From Tetragenococcus halophilus subsp. flandriensis (GTDB lineage: Bacteria; Bacillota; Bacilli; Lactobacillales; Enterococcaceae), in contig NZ_BSUG01000007.1 in the NCBI RefSeq assembly GCF_030161475.1, positions 1 to 64,000 on the forward strand: a DNA stretch of 64,000 bases, given 5' to 3'. The position numbers were made by a program, and so were the translations under genes. How positions within the stretch are numbered: the first letter of the stretch is position 1; each line of letters starts with the position of its first letter. Positions 44,330 through 55,452 of the stretch are shown one piece after another. The notes beneath the pieces were generated by a model. The model did no database searches, was not told where the DNA came from, and was given only the letters and a program-made list of their open reading frames with translations.

Positions 44330-46489
44330 CTAATCGTTATTAAAGCGCTCTTTAAAGCCTCGAATCAGGTCTTTGCCACCTTCTTTAACACGTTCGCCAA
44401 ATTCATTCATCCCTTGTCTTGCATCGTCGGTAAACTGATCAACGTTTTGTTTCCAGCCATCTCCGTCTTCGTCTCCAGAATCTTCTTCTGTTTCAGAAGA
44501 CTCTTCTACTTTCCCGCCAGTTGCATAAGCATCGGCCACGTCAAATTGTGTATTATTACTATAAGGCAACATATTTTCCGCCTGTGCTTTAAAGATTTGG
44601 CCTACAACGTCACCACTAGTGCCGCTAAAGTTGTGCTCTTCATCCGTTTCTTCAAAACCAAGCCAAGTAGAAATTACAGTATCAGGCGTATATCCAACAA
44701 TCCATTGGTCGTTATTTTGGTCGGGATCATAGTCCGTTTCTGTGGTACCTGTTTTACCTGCGACAGTGTATCCATAAGGATTAGCACTGGAAGCTGTACC
44801 ATTAGAAAATGTTCCTAAAAGCATACTGGTCATTTCATTAGATGTCTCTTTAGAAATAATTTTTTCTCCTTTAGGCTTTGTATTATCAACGATTACAGCG
44901 CCATTAGCATCCACAATTTTTGTGATCAGATGAGGCGTATATAAGGTACCACCATTCGCAAATGAACCGTAAGCTCCTGCCATTTGTACTGGTGAAGTGC
45001 CGTACTCCAAACCTCCCAATGCCAGTCCATAATATTTATCTGAATCAGTTAGTTCAAGCCCAAATTCTTTTGTTTTGTTATAGCCCTTATTTATTCCAAG
45101 CTCATGTAACATCCAGACAGCTGGTAAATTCAAACTACGAGCAACTGCCTCATACATAGGAACTTCCCCTTCATGCTCGCCATTGAAATTTTTGGCATCA
45201 TAATAATCTTGTGGTTCATCTTTTAATGTGCTATCTGGCATATAGCCCGCTTCAAGAGCTGGCGTATAAACACTCAATGGTTTGATTGTCGAACCAGGAG
45301 AACGTTTCATATCTGTAGCAAAATTAAAACCTCTAAATGTATGCTCCCCACGACGCCCAACCATGGCTTGTATACCACCAGTATTAGGATCAACAGCCAC
45401 AGAAGCTGATTGCACCATTGTTCCATCCTCAGCATCAGCTGGAAAATTGTTACCATTGTCGTATACTTCTTGCATGCCATTTTGAAAATTCGTGTCTAAA
45501 TCAGTATAAATCTTATAACCACGATTCATTAAGTCATCTGCCTTAATATCGTACTTTTCTTCTGCTTCTTCAATGACAGCGTCAAAATAATAAGGGTATT
45601 GGTAACCTTCATCCTCTTGTTGATAAGTATCATTGACTAAATCACTTATAGCGACTTGTTCTTCTTGCTGTGCTTCTTCTTCTGATATTTTATTGTTATC
45701 CACCATTACTTGTAAAATGGTATCACGCCGGTTACTTGCATTTTCTGGATGATCAATAGGATTATATAAGGACGGACCTTTTAACATACCTGCAATTGTT
45801 GCTGATTCTCCTAGTGTAAGATCGGCTGCATCCACACCAAAATATTTTCTGGCTGCATCTTGCACGCCCCATACGCCATTACCAAAGTAAGAGTTATTCA
45901 AATACATAGACATGATCTCATCTTTACTATAATTTTTCTCAATTTCAATGGCTAAAAATAACTCTTTAGCTTTACGGTTAAAAGTTTGATCTAACGATAA
46001 ATAGGCGTTTTTAGCTAATTGTTGCGTAATTGTACTACCTCCACCGCCAGATGCATTTCTTCGAATAACCATCCGTAAACCTGCGCGAGCGATACCTTTG
46101 ATATCAAAACCGCGGTGTTCGTAAAAACTTCGATCTTCTGTCGAAACTACTGCGTCCACTACGTAAGGAGACATGTCTTCTACACCGATATATGTACCTT
46201 TTTGTGAAGAAACACTTCCTGCTTCGTTTTCCTGTTTGTCATAAATAACGGTCTCTTCTTGCAAGCCCGCTTTTAATTCTTGTACTTTGGTTGTTTTCGC
46301 TATATAAAAAAGATAGATACTCATTACTAAAACTACAATCAACCCAAGTAGTAGTAATATTTTATTGACATGATATTTCTTCCAAATTCTCTTGCGCCAG
46401 TGATGAAACTGTACAAGGTATGGTTTCAGCCATGTCCAAAATGACGATAAATACTTTTTTATCGTACTAAAAAAGCGCTGAAAATCCAT
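44330..46489 (-). CDS. Class A penicillin-binding protein (PBP2A-like)
   Basis: Bifunctional peptidoglycan enzyme of 719 residues. A cytoplasmic head and one membrane helix (about 44-66) precede the GT51 glycosyltransferase ([28 protein letters not shown]). The transpeptidase domain has SxxK as [11 protein letters not shown] in RSLNLP and KTGT in [10 protein letters not shown]. The C-terminal 70 residues are acidic and end [17 protein letters not shown] lies before the ATG. Length and tail suit enterococcal PBP2A, but the subtype is less sure than the class. Confidence 0.92.
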   Translation of the reverse strand: MDFQRFFSTIKKYLSSFWTWLKPYLVQFHHWRKRIWKKYHVNKILLLLGLIVVLVMSIYLFYIAKTTKVQELKAGLQEETVIYDKQENEAGSVSSQKGTYIGVEDMSPYVVDAVVSTEDRSFYEHRGFDIKGIARAGLRMVIRRNASGGGGSTITQQLAKNAYLSLDQTFNRKAKELFLAIEIEKNYSKDEIMSMYLNNSYFGNGVWGVQDAARKYFGVDAADLTLGESATIAGMLKGPSLYNPIDHPENASNRRDTILQVMVDNNKISEEEAQQEEQVAISDLVNDTYQQEDEGYQYPYYFDAVIEEAEEKYDIKADDLMNRGYKIYTDLDTNFQNGMQEVYDNGNNFPADAEDGTMVQSASVAVDPNTGGIQAMVGRRGEHTFRGFNFATDMKRSPGSTIKPLSVYTPALEAGYMPDSTLKDEPQDYYDAKNFNGEHEGEVPMYEAVARSLNLPAVWMLHELGINKGYNKTKEFGLELTDSDKYYGLALGGLEYGTSPVQMAGAYGSFANGGTLYTPHLITKIVDANGAVIVDNTKPKGEKIISKETSNEMTSMLLGTFSNGTASSANPYGYTVAGKTGTTETDYDPDQNNDQWIVGYTPDTVISTWLGFEETDEEHNFSGTSGDVVGQIFKAQAENMLPYSNNTQFDVADAYATGGKVEESSETEEDSGDEDGDGWKQNVDQFTDDARQGMNEFGERVKEGGKDLIRGFKERFNND

Positions 46490-46667
46490 TGCTTTTTCCC
46501 TCCTGGTGTTAAGTGTAGCATAATTCCTTTTTTCTCAAATACTGCTCGAGTTGTATTTTTACTGATGAATCTTATACATTTTATCATTTATCTTAGCGGA
46601 TTTGCTTATTTTTTTATTAAAAAAGCATTAAACATGATACAATAATGAAGCGAAAGGAAGAAAATCA

Positions 46668-47522
46668 ATGGAGTATTCAATCACTTTACCTACTTTTCAA
46701 AAAACAATGACACTTCGTGAATTACTAGAAACCGAGTGGCTGGTGCCTCGAAAAGTGCGTCATTTTCTGCGAACACGTGAAAATGTCTGGTGTAACCACC
46801 AACCGATAAAATTTCATGAAATGGTACACGCTAATGATATTATTACCTTGCGAATTGAAGAAGATGATTATAACTATCAAACAGTAAAAGCTGGCTCAAA
46901 GGAAAATATCGAAGTTTTATATGAAGATGAACATTTAATTGTTGTCAATAAAGCTGCCGGGGTAAAAACCCATCCTAACCAACCGGACGAAACAAACACA
47001 CTTTTGAATGACCTTAGTGCTTACCTAGGTAAAAAAGATGAACAACCTTATGTCGTTCATCGCTTAGACAAAGAAACCTCGGGCGCCATTTTATTTGCTA
47101 AAACCCCTCTCGTTTTACCTATTTTAGGAAGACTTCTAGAGCAAAAGAAAATTTATCGAAACTATCAAGCCATCGTTTGGGGAAAGCTAAAACAAGACTG
47201 TACAATCGATAAAAAAATTGGCCGTGATCGCCATGATAAACGCAAACGCATCATAAATGAACACCAAGGTAAAACTGCCATTACCTATGTAAAAATTCAT
47301 CAAGTGCACAAACAAACCAGTGAAATCTACTGTAGTCTAGCTACCGGCCGGACACATCAAATACGTGTCCATTTAGCAAGTATGGGACATCCAGTTGTTG
47401 GTGATCCACTATATCAAAACAAAAAAGAAAAGCGCCTGGCTTTACATGCCTACAAAATAAAATTCCTTCACCCATTTACTCAGAAACAAATCGAGGTAAT
47501 AGCTAAGCCAGGCCTTTGGTAA
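46668..47522 (+). CDS. RluA-family pseudouridine synthase
   Basis: Isomerises uridine to pseudouridine in rRNA or tRNA, 284 residues. The catalytic Asp lies in HRLDKETSGAILFAK (about 125-139), and the C-terminal block ATGRTHQIRVHLASMGHP is intact. An S4-like N-terminal region precedes the core. The target site is unknown. It is convergent with the RsuA-type gene, leaving 6 bases between their stop codons. Confidence 0.92.
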   Translation: MEYSITLPTFQKTMTLRELLETEWLVPRKVRHFLRTRENVWCNHQPIKFHEMVHANDIITLRIEEDDYNYQTVKAGSKENIEVLYEDEHLIVVNKAAGVKTHPNQPDETNTLLNDLSAYLGKKDEQPYVVHRLDKETSGAILFAKTPLVLPILGRLLEQKKIYRNYQAIVWGKLKQDCTIDKKIGRDRHDKRKRIINEHQGKTAITYVKIHQVHKQTSEIYCSLATGRTHQIRVHLASMGHPVVGDPLYQNKKEKRLALHAYKIKFLHPFTQKQIEVIAKPGLW

Positions 47523-47528
47523 AATTGT

Positions 47529-48248
47529 TCATTTGTTTTCTAGTAACTTTATTTCTTCTTCGGTTAGTTCTCGGTAATCTCCAGCTTCTAACTGATCATC
47601 AAGGTACAATGCCCCCATGCGGATGCGTTTTAACTGAATAACTTCTTTACCAACAGCATGAACCATCCGTTTTACCTGGTGATATTTACCTTCATGTAAT
47701 ACCAAACGTATTATCGATTCCTCATTTTCTTCATCTACTTGTTCGATTGTCAACTTGGCAGGTAAACAAAGTTCATCGCCATCAATCTTTAAGCCCTCAG
47801 CAAAACGTTCAACATCTCTTGTCGTCATAACGCCTTTAACCTCAGCGATATATTCTTTTTCTACGTGTTTTTTGGGAGAAAGTAAGCGATGCGAAAGCGC
47901 GCCATCATTTGTTATTATAAGTAGTCCTTTTGTATCTTTATCTAAACGACCTACCGGGAAGAGATCTGAACGAAAATCTTGATCTGAAAAAATATCCAAA
48001 ACAGTTAATTCAAAATCATCTATCGTAGCACTGATAATATCAGCAGGTTTATTGAGTATATAATAAAAATATTTTTGATAAACAATTTCCTCTTCGTCTA
48101 AAGTGACACGATCTTCGTTTTCATTGACTTGAAACTTATCTGAAACTTCAGTTTTACCATTAACAGCCACTCGTTTCTTTTTGATCAATTGCTTCACTTC
48201 TTTTCTTGAACCCACATCCATATTTGCTAAGTATTTATCTAAGCGCAA
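47529..48248 (-). CDS. RsuA/RluB-family pseudouridine synthase
   Basis: A 239-residue pseudouridine synthase with an S4 domain (MRLDKYLANMDVGSRKEVKQLI) followed by the catalytic GRLDKDTKGLLIITNDG block. The family modifies 16S U516 or 23S sites. It starts with TTG, seven bases after GGAGG. A hairpin between it and the flippase gene upstream suggests partial separation of transcripts. Confidence 0.9.
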   Translation of the reverse strand: MRLDKYLANMDVGSRKEVKQLIKKKRVAVNGKTEVSDKFQVNENEDRVTLDEEEIVYQKYFYYILNKPADIISATIDDFELTVLDIFSDQDFRSDLFPVGRLDKDTKGLLIITNDGALSHRLLSPKKHVEKEYIAEVKGVMTTRDVERFAEGLKIDGDELCLPAKLTIEQVDEENEESIIRLVLHEGKYHQVKRMVHAVGKEVIQLKRIRMGALYLDDQLEAGDYRELTEEEIKLLENK

Positions 48249-48270
48249 AGTTTATCCTCCTTTTAAAAGA

Positions 48271-48301
48271 AAGTTCGAAAACCAAAACGATTTTCGAACT
48301 T
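48271..48301 (-). terminator. Hairpin after the flippase gene
   Basis: AAGTTCGAAAA pairs with TTTTCGAACTT (11 bases each). On the minus strand TCTTTT follows, an interrupted T-run, so it is a moderate terminator between the flippase and RsuA-type genes. Confidence 0.6.
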
Positions 48302-48309
48302 ATTTATGT

Positions 48310-49956
48310 CTATTTTATTCTTAATTTTTTACGTAATGAAGCCATTTTTGCTCCTAAAAGTTTATCAGCTAATCGGATTTTTAACATCATATAAAGATAC
48401 GTAATTACACCTACTACTGCAACAATAAGGATTAAAATAAAAGATTGTACTTTGCGTTCTTGCGTAAAGAGCATACCGAAAATTCCACGTGTAATAGCGG
48501 CGAAAGCGACCATAACCATAGATATTAAGAATATCAATACTGCTCGTCGAAAAGTTAAAGCAATATTAAATTCAGTTTCTTTGTGTAATTTACGTAAGTT
48601 AAGATAACAAGTTACACCAAATCCGAGTATGGTGGAAACCACCGGTCCATAAGATTCTAACATATAAATACTCAGGTACTGCGTCAAAAATTTAACAGCT
48701 AGGCCAATAGCAAAATAAAGCACGGCGGAAGAATTTTTATAAATTCCCTGCAGCATACTTGAAGTAAGCATAAACAATCCTAGTAATAAACCAGAAAAAC
48801 TAACCGCAATCAGTAGATTCGCGCCTAAACGATTCGGTTGATAAAACAACGTATTTAATGGGTAAGCCAACAGCATCATGCCAAATGTCGAGGGGAACAT
48901 CACAAAAGTATACAATTGTAAATTATTACTAACCAATCTCGCTAAAGCAGGGCGATCTTTTTTTGCAAAAGCTTCAGTCACTAAAGGTAAGCCTACTGTA
49001 GCTAAAGAAGTGGCAAGACCAATCACAACCATAACTAACTTATCTGGATTACTACTAAACAAAGCAAATAGAGATTTCAACTGCTGACCAGAATATTCCG
49101 TAAAGCCTGCCATCGTACGAATAAACGTATATTGATCGACCATTTTGTAAATGGTAATTCCTGAACCTACAATGATAAATGGAATAGCTTCTCTAATCGT
49201 TTGAAGTAATAGCCTTGTTGTATTAACTTTGACATTTCCGGGGCTCATATCCGCTAAGACATCCAGGCGCCCTTTTTCTTTTTTATAGTAGTAAAGCAAT
49301 ACAGCAATACTAGCTAATGCACCAATAAAAGCGGCAAAGGTTGACTGTGTTACCGCAGCAACATAATCGCCACTTCCTAAGCGCATAATAACAAAAGTAG
49401 CCAACAGCATATAACCAACGCGAGCTACTTGTTCAACTAATTGCGAAATAGCATAGGGAGCAACATTTTGTAAACCTTGAAAGTAACCACGGATTACACT
49501 CATTAATGGAATAACTAAAATGGCCACGCTTAAAGAACGCATTGAAGGGATTAGTTCTACTCCACCACCAGCATATCGCGCCAGAGCAGGGGCTGCGAAA
49601 TACATAATAATTGCAAAAACTGCACCTAATCCTAACATCAGTTGCATAGCCCGTATAAAAAGTTTTTGACTAGCTCTATATTCATTTATCGAGTTATAGT
49701 AAGACACTTGCTTGGCAATCGCAGAAGGAAGTCCTGCAGTTGAAATCATTAAAAATAAGGCATAAACATTATAGCTCATCCCAAATAACGCATTTGCGGG
49801 TAAAGCATCCTCGCCTAACCAATAAATCCAAGGCAAAAGATAAATGACACCTAAAAGGCGTGAACCGATATTACCGATTGTCATCCATGCAGAACCGCGA
49901 GCCATCTTGTCTTCATTTGTTAACTCTGGTGTTTCGGGGTCTTTATTATTCATCAT
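48310..49956 (-). CDS. murJ: MurJ/YtgP-type polysaccharide (lipid II) flippase
   Basis: MOP/MATE-like polytopic membrane protein of 548 residues with about 14 hydrophobic segments. The first block is SAWMTIGNIGSRLLGVIYLLPW, followed by GLPSAIAKQVS, both characteristic of the YtgP/SpoVB group that flips lipid II. I start it at MMNNKD because GGAGA lies just upstream; the earlier TTG is inside that site. It is divergent from murE, as in related cocci where these two genes stay neighbours. Confidence 0.85.
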   Translation of the reverse strand: MMNNKDPETPELTNEDKMARGSAWMTIGNIGSRLLGVIYLLPWIYWLGEDALPANALFGMSYNVYALFLMISTAGLPSAIAKQVSYYNSINEYRASQKLFIRAMQLMLGLGAVFAIIMYFAAPALARYAGGGVELIPSMRSLSVAILVIPLMSVIRGYFQGLQNVAPYAISQLVEQVARVGYMLLATFVIMRLGSGDYVAAVTQSTFAAFIGALASIAVLLYYYKKEKGRLDVLADMSPGNVKVNTTRLLLQTIREAIPFIIVGSGITIYKMVDQYTFIRTMAGFTEYSGQQLKSLFALFSSNPDKLVMVVIGLATSLATVGLPLVTEAFAKKDRPALARLVSNNLQLYTFVMFPSTFGMMLLAYPLNTLFYQPNRLGANLLIAVSFSGLLLGLFMLTSSMLQGIYKNSSAVLYFAIGLAVKFLTQYLSIYMLESYGPVVSTILGFGVTCYLNLRKLHKETEFNIALTFRRAVLIFLISMVMVAFAAITRGIFGMLFTQERKVQSFILILIVAVVGVITYLYMMLKIRLADKLLGAKMASLRKKLRIK

Positions 49957-50138
49957 GATTATCTTCTCCAACTTTCTTCATACATAATCCTTATTTTAAT
50001 TCGAAACACTAGCAAGCGCAAATGATTTTTAAAAACGACTTCTTTTGTTAAAAAATTTTATCAAAAATACCGGTTTTTCTTCTCCTGTGCTATAATGGTT
50101 GAGAAGTTTTTTACCAGAAAGCAAGGTGTGTGTAACTT

Positions 50139-51638
50139 ATGTATTCCATAACCCTTAAAGGGCTCTATCAACTATTAGCAGAAAAAAATTTATTAAAAGA
50201 AGCAAACAACAAAGAACAACTAACTGATCAAAAATTCACCTATCTGTCTTATGACTCCCGTGATTTAGCAGAACAAACCCTATTTTTTTGCAAAGGGCTC
50301 CATTTTAAAGTAGCGTCTTTACAAGATGCTGTGGGTAAAGGCGTAAACGTCTATGTCTCTGAAACAAAATATGATACATCAGCACAAGCGATAATCGTTA
50401 CTGATATTCGCAAAGCCATGGCTATTGTAGCACAAGCTTTTTATCATAACCCCCAAGACAAATTGTACAAAATCGGCATTACAGGGACTAAAGGGAAAAC
50501 AACAACAGCTTACTTCATCAAAAAAATATTGGATGATGCTTTCGATAAAAAAGTGGCTCTCTTTTCTTCAGAAGAAACTACTTTAGATGGTACAACGCTT
50601 TTTCCTTCAAAGTTAACGACACCTGAAGCGCTTGATATCTATCGACAAATGGCTACTGCTTGTGAAAATGGACTGACACATTTAGTGATGGAAGTATCTT
50701 CACAAGCATATAAAACAAAAAGAGTTTATAATCTGACCTTTGAAACTGGGATCTTTTTAAACATTAGCCCAGATCATATCAGCCCTATCGAGCATCCAAC
50801 ATTTGAAGATTATTTTAATTGTAAAAAGCAATTGTTATTAAACAGTAAACAGATGGTGATCAATCATGAAAGTGATCAATTTGATATTTTAGAAAAAACT
50901 TGTAATGACCATCAAATTCCTTTATACACTTATGGACATAACGAAGGTACTTATCTTTTATCAAGTACAGAAGAAGCTCGTAGCTTTCATTTAACTGCAA
51001 AAAACAATGATATGCTAAGTATTAGCGGCGACTATAAGATAGCTTTGTTTGGGCAATTTAACCACGAAAATGCCACAGCGGCCATTTTAGCTTGCGGATT
51101 AGCAAATGTATCAAAACAAAAATGCCAAGAAAGCTTACCATTAACTCAAATACCTGGACGTATGAATTTACTGGAAAAAGCAAATGGGGCTTACATTTTT
51201 ATCGATTATGCCCATAATTACCTTAGCATTCATTCTATCGGTCAATTTGCGCAAGAATTAAGGCCTAACGGGCGTATTATCATTGTCACAGGTAGTGCAG
51301 GAGGAAAAGCTATCTCCCGCCGACCTGATATTGGAAAAGCACTATCAGAATATGCAGATATCGCTATATTGACCAGTGATGATCCAGATTTTGAAGATCC
51401 CGCTGATATTGCTGCAGAAATAAAGGGCGCTATCACAAATCCTGATACCGATATTCAATTAGAGCTCGATCGTGCTAGCGCTGTTACTTCTGCTTTTAAA
51501 CAAGCACAAGCAAACGATACAGTCATCATTGCCGGTAAAGGAACGGAGAAGATGATGAAATATCGCGGAACAGAAGCCGCTTACGAAGGGGATTTTGATA
51601 TTATTAAACGCTTAATTAACGAAGCCACAGAAAACTAA
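50139..51638 (+). CDS. murE: UDP-MurNAc-tripeptide synthetase MurE, L-lysine type
   Basis: Adds the third residue to the UDP-MurNAc dipeptide. The ATP loop GITGTKGKTTTA lies near residue 108-120, with the Mur ligase fold's SSQAYK and HNYLSIHS blocks. The specificity site reads SDDPDFEDP, of the DDP-type found in Lys-adding MurE of cocci rather than the DNPR of DAP-adding enzymes. Length 499 is standard. Confidence 0.93.
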   Translation: MYSITLKGLYQLLAEKNLLKEANNKEQLTDQKFTYLSYDSRDLAEQTLFFCKGLHFKVASLQDAVGKGVNVYVSETKYDTSAQAIIVTDIRKAMAIVAQAFYHNPQDKLYKIGITGTKGKTTTAYFIKKILDDAFDKKVALFSSEETTLDGTTLFPSKLTTPEALDIYRQMATACENGLTHLVMEVSSQAYKTKRVYNLTFETGIFLNISPDHISPIEHPTFEDYFNCKKQLLLNSKQMVINHESDQFDILEKTCNDHQIPLYTYGHNEGTYLLSSTEEARSFHLTAKNNDMLSISGDYKIALFGQFNHENATAAILACGLANVSKQKCQESLPLTQIPGRMNLLEKANGAYIFIDYAHNYLSIHSIGQFAQELRPNGRIIIVTGSAGGKAISRRPDIGKALSEYADIAILTSDDPDFEDPADIAAEIKGAITNPDTDIQLELDRASAVTSAFKQAQANDTVIIAGKGTEKMMKYRGTEAAYEGDFDIIKRLINEATEN

Positions 51639-51742
51639 TTATTTCATTTTTATTACATTTTTATTTTCTTTGGAGTATGCCTTTATTTTTATGCAATTTT
51701 TCTTGTATAATCAATGTATAGATAAGTTGAAGGAGCGTTTTC

Positions 51743-51961
51743 ATGTCTGCTAAACACAAAAAATTACTACTTTTTATCGGTACTATCGTTATTCTTTTAG
51801 TTGCTTATTTTGCTTGGAAATTTTTAGCGACTATTCTTGCTCAAGGAACGATTGAAAATTATACTCGTTCTACCGTTCCTTATGGCTTTGTATTAATGTG
51901 GTTTTTCCCAATTGTGGCGACTTCCACTTTATTTCTAGGATTAGCACGTGCAAAAAAATAG
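51743..51961 (+). CDS. Small two-helix membrane protein
   Basis: A 72-residue protein with two membrane helices (about residues 8-32 and 46-67) and basic ends. The second starts after YTRSTVPYG and ends GLARAKK. A GAAGGAG lies upstream of the ATG and a terminator follows, so it is a real monocistronic gene. I do not recognise the family. Confidence 0.7.
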   Translation: MSAKHKKLLLFIGTIVILLVAYFAWKFLATILAQGTIENYTRSTVPYGFVLMWFFPIVATSTLFLGLARAKK

Positions 51962-51968
51962 GCTTGTT

Positions 51969-52003
51969 AAAATACTCTTAGACAAAAACTAAGAGTATTT
52001 TTT
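51969..52003 (+). terminator. Intrinsic terminator
   Basis: AATACTCTTAG pairs with CTAAGAGTATT around a 7-base loop and is followed by T's, just past the small membrane protein gene. Confidence 0.88.
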
Positions 52004-52104
52004 ATTTTTATTTATTGCCAGTTCATAAGCACTTTATTTCTCTTCTTCTGTTTTTTATACTATAGTGAAGTTGTACCATAAAAACACAAAAGGAGTGTTA
52101 ATTC

Positions 52105-52521
52105 ATGAGCAACAAAATGTCTGTTTCAACAGTAATTAACGAAGGCGGACGCGAAGGTGTTAGCAGATCTTTAAATGGTGATTTTGAAGTAAAAACATCT
52201 GGAACAAATAAAAAAGGTTACACTAACCCAGAAGAACTATTTGCTGCAGGATTTTCTGCTTGCTTTAATGGTGCGATCCAATTCCCATTAGACCGTGACG
52301 GTTTAGGTGATCGTGATCGTTCAATTCGTGCAGAAGTAACTTTATATGGAGATTTGCCAGATGATCATACTACACTTCATTTAGAAGTAACAATTATCGG
52401 TAAAATCGATGGTGTTTCCAAAGAAGATACTGTGAAGTATTTGCAAGAAACAGATAGTATTTGTCCTTACTCAAAAGCCGTAAGTGGTAATATTGACGTC
52501 AAATACGAAGCTGCTGAATAA
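52105..52521 (+). CDS. ohr: OsmC/Ohr-family peroxidase
   Basis: Thiol-dependent organic hydroperoxide reductase, 138 residues. The two redox Cys are in SACFNGAIQ (about residue 54) and SICPYSKAV (about residue 119), the usual Ohr spacing. The N-terminal half has the GREGVSRSLNGDFEV pattern. AGGAG precedes the ATG. OhrR is not in the window, and OsmC proper cannot be fully ruled out. Confidence 0.9.
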   Translation: MSNKMSVSTVINEGGREGVSRSLNGDFEVKTSGTNKKGYTNPEELFAAGFSACFNGAIQFPLDRDGLGDRDRSIRAEVTLYGDLPDDHTTLHLEVTIIGKIDGVSKEDTVKYLQETDSICPYSKAVSGNIDVKYEAAE

Positions 52522-52541
52522 AAAGAATATTAAATTGTAAC

Positions 52542-52577
52542 AAAAGAAGCTAGAAGTTTTTTCTAGCTTCTTTTTTT
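52542..52577 (+). terminator. Intrinsic terminator of ohr
   Basis: GAAGCTAGAA pairs with TTCTAGCTTC and is followed by seven T. Confidence 0.88.
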
Positions 52578-52623
52578 GTTCAATAAGCGTTACGGCTCTC
52601 ATTTTTCTTATTCCGTTATATTT

Positions 52624-52664
52624 AAAAACGCAAGAACCAACTTATGTTGAATTCTTGCGTTTTT
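52624..52664 (-). terminator. Intrinsic terminator of leuS
   Basis: AAAAACGCAAGAA (52624-52636) pairs with TTCTTGCGTTTTT (52652-52664). It lies just past the leuS stop on the minus strand, giving five T there. The plus strand also has five T, so it may act both ways. Confidence 0.85.
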
Positions 52665-52666
52665 CT

Positions 52667-55084
52667 TTAATTTACTACAATATTGACGATTTTATTAGGC
52701 ACCACAATTACTTTACGAATTGTTTTACCTGCCAAATGTTCTTGAATGTTAGGATTATTTTTAGCTAATTCTTCCAGTTCTTCTTTTGTCGCTTCAGCCG
52801 GAACTTGGACTTTAGCTCTAACTCTTCCATTAATTTGCAAAACAACTTCCACCTGATCTTCAACTAAAGCAGATTCGTCATAAGTCGGCCAGGCAACATA
52901 AGAGATGCCTCCTTTATTACCAAGGATTGCCCATAATTCCTCGCCTAAATGAGGAGCAACAGGTGCGAGTAATTGTACAAAACCTTCTATATAACCATAA
53001 TAAAGTGAATCAGCTTTATTCGCTTCATTTACAAATACCATCAACTGAGAAATCGCGGTATTAAAGCGTAAGTCTTCAAAATCTTCGGTAACTTTTTTAA
53101 CCGTTTGATTATAAACTTTTGTTAATGAACCGTCATTTATAGTGGTAATACGATCACGCATTTTTCCGTCTTCATCAACACACAAACGCCATACACGATC
53201 CAAGAATTTACGACTACCTTCTAGGCCGTTTTCACTCCAAGCAACAGAAGCATCTAAAGGCCCCATAAACATTTCATAAAGACGTAATGTATCCGCGCCA
53301 TATTGTTCAATAACGTCATCAGGGTTAATAACATTACCTCGTGATTTTGACATTTTTTCATTATTTGTACCTAAAATCATACCTTGATTATACAATTTTT
53401 GGAAGGGTTCTTTTGTTGGCACTACGCCAATATCATATAAAAACTTATGCCAAAAACGTGCGTACAACAAATGTAGAACGGCATGTTCAGCACCACCAAT
53501 GTAAACATCTACCGGCATCCATTTCTGCAAATGATCATAATCTGCTAGAGCACCTTTATTATGCGGATCTACAAAACGTAGGAAATACCAAGAGCTTCCT
53601 GCCCATTGTGGCATCGTATTGGTTTCTCTATAACCTTTTTTGCCAGTTACTGGATCTGTCACATTAACCCAATCTGTTACATTAGCTAAAGGTGATTCGC
53701 CCGTGCCGCTTGGTTTAATATCGGCCGCTTTTGGCAATTCTAATGGCAATTCGTCTTCTGACAAGGCTGAAGTAGTTCCATCTTCCCAATGAATAATAGG
53801 AATAGGTTCGCCCCAATACCGTTGACGAGAAAACAGCCAATCACGCAAACGGTAACTAACTTCCTTTTTACCTAGGCCTTCAGTTTCCAGCCAAGTCACC
53901 ATCTTTTCAATAGCCTCTTCTTTATTTAGTCCATTTAAAAACCCAGAATTGATATGAGGACCATCTTCTGTAAAGGCTTCTTTTTCTATATCGCCGCCTT
54001 CTAATACAGGGACGATATCTAGATCAAATTTCTTAGCAAATTCGTAATCACGCTCATCATGAGCAGGAACCGACATAATAGCGCCAGTTCCATAAGAAGA
54101 TAATACATAATCAGCAATCCAAATAGGAATTTCTTTCCCATTTGCTGGATTGATTGCGTAAGCGCCAGTAAAGACGCCCGTTTTTTCTTTAGCTAAATCC
54201 GTACGGCTTAATTCAGATTTCTTAGCAGCCTCTGCAATATATTGATCTACTGTTTCTTTTTGATCTGCTGAGGTAATTTTTTTAACGAGATCCAACTCTG
54301 GCGCAAATACAGCATAGGTAGCGCCAAACAATGTGTCAGGCCGTGTTGTAAATACAGTAAATATTTCGTCTGTATCTTTTATTTTAAATTGTACGTTTGC
54401 ACCTACAGAACGTCCAATCCAATTTCTTTGCATCTCTTTGATACTTTCAGGCCAGTCCAAATCCTCTAGATCTTCTAATAACCGATCAGCATATTCTGTA
54501 ATTTTTAACATCCACTGCCGCATTGGTTTACGTACGACATCATAGTCGCCTCGTTCACTTTTACCGTCAATAACTTCTTCATTAGCAATAACTGTTCCCA
54601 GTTCTGGCACCCAATTCACTGGCACTTCAGCTTCATAAGCCAAACCTTTTTCATATAACTTTGTAAAAATCCACTGCGTCCATTTATAGTAATCAGGATC
54701 TGTTGTATTAATTTCTCTTGACCAATCGTAACTAAATCCTAAAGAATTAATTTGTTTACGAAATATTTCGATATTTTTTTTAGTAAATTCCGCTGGGTCA
54801 TTTCCCGTATCTAATGCATATTGTTCAGCAGGTAGTCCGAAGGCATCCCATCCCATTGGGTGCAACACATTATAACCTTGACTGCGCTTCATGCGCGCTA
54901 AAATATCTGTAGCTGTATACCCTTCTGGATGACCTACATGCAAGCCCTGGCCAGATGGGTATGGAAACATATCCATTATATAAGCTTTGGGTTTTTGTTC
55001 ATCTTCTGTTGTAATAAATGTATTGTTTTTTTCCCAATAAGTCTGCCATCTTTTTTCAATAGCTTTGTGATCATAAGTTTTCAC
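52667..55084 (-). CDS. leuS: Leucyl-tRNA synthetase
   Basis: Charges tRNA-Leu. The HIGH-type motif is HVGHPEG in [12 protein letters not shown] and the KMSKS motif is in [11 protein letters not shown]; the editing domain, with [12 protein letters not shown] and the [15 protein letters not shown] block, is intact. I start it at GTG (VKTYDHKA), four bases after GGAGGAGAG, giving 805 residues. The longer frame extends into the terminator of its T-box leader. Expression should rise when uncharged tRNA-Leu builds up. Confidence 0.97.
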   Translation of the reverse strand: MKTYDHKAIEKRWQTYWEKNNTFITTEDEQKPKAYIMDMFPYPSGQGLHVGHPEGYTATDILARMKRSQGYNVLHPMGWDAFGLPAEQYALDTGNDPAEFTKKNIEIFRKQINSLGFSYDWSREINTTDPDYYKWTQWIFTKLYEKGLAYEAEVPVNWVPELGTVIANEEVIDGKSERGDYDVVRKPMRQWMLKITEYADRLLEDLEDLDWPESIKEMQRNWIGRSVGANVQFKIKDTDEIFTVFTTRPDTLFGATYAVFAPELDLVKKITSADQKETVDQYIAEAAKKSELSRTDLAKEKTGVFTGAYAINPANGKEIPIWIADYVLSSYGTGAIMSVPAHDERDYEFAKKFDLDIVPVLEGGDIEKEAFTEDGPHINSGFLNGLNKEEAIEKMVTWLETEGLGKKEVSYRLRDWLFSRQRYWGEPIPIIHWEDGTTSALSEDELPLELPKAADIKPSGTGESPLANVTDWVNVTDPVTGKKGYRETNTMPQWAGSSWYFLRFVDPHNKGALADYDHLQKWMPVDVYIGGAEHAVLHLLYARFWHKFLYDIGVVPTKEPFQKLYNQGMILGTNNEKMSKSRGNVINPDDVIEQYGADTLRLYEMFMGPLDASVAWSENGLEGSRKFLDRVWRLCVDEDGKMRDRITTINDGSLTKVYNQTVKKVTEDFEDLRFNTAISQLMVFVNEANKADSLYYGYIEGFVQLLAPVAPHLGEELWAILGNKGGISYVAWPTYDESALVEDQVEVVLQINGRVRAKVQVPAEATKEELEELAKNNPNIQEHLAGKTIRKVIVVPNKIVNIVVN

Positions 55085-55107
55085 AAATCTCTCCTCCTTA
55101 CTAAAAT

Positions 55108-55335
55108 AAAAAAAAAGCCCATAGGAAGTATGTAAACTCCCTATAGGACGCAATAAGCGTGGTACCACCTATTTTTACTGAAAGAATTCAGCCTCACACG
55201 TTTTAACGGCCGTCGCCCTATGTGCTTTTTTAACTACCTTATCAGGCAAGTTCAAAAGTATCCTTGTACATTCACACCCACCATGTACTCTCTGAAAAGA
55301 ATGAACTTTCTACTACTCCATAGCAGTTTTGTTTC
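55108..55335 (-). promoter_or_regulatory. T-box leader of leuS
   Basis: On the minus strand the T-box sequence AGGTGGTACCACGC (55157-55170) precedes a 12-base-pair terminator stem (CCTATAGGGAGT with ACTTCCTATGGG) and nine T. Upstream, AGTTCA/TGAACT bases form the foot of stem I, with an AGAG-type bulge sequence. A CTT codon in the expected specifier position (ATACTTTTGAAC) would read Leu, matching leuS. The rest of the 368-base gap holds only the far promoter region. Confidence 0.9.
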
Positions 55336-55452
55336 ATATGTTTATAGACTGTATACATAGTATCAAAAAAGTAGCATAAATTCAATTACATTCGTAAAAT
55401 AAATAAAACACGTCGCATGACGTGTTTTATTTCCACTACGCTTAATAAAAAT

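Noticed and set aside
44312-44818. 168-residue plus-strand frame opposite the PBP C-terminus
   Set aside because: It has no ribosome-binding site and covers the end of a well-supported class A PBP; it is a shadow frame.
11125-53875. Repeated ACCTAGGT-like octamers across the window
   Set aside because: They occur mostly inside coding regions at positions set by Leu-Gly and Pro-Arg codons and show no fixed spacing, so I see no common element.
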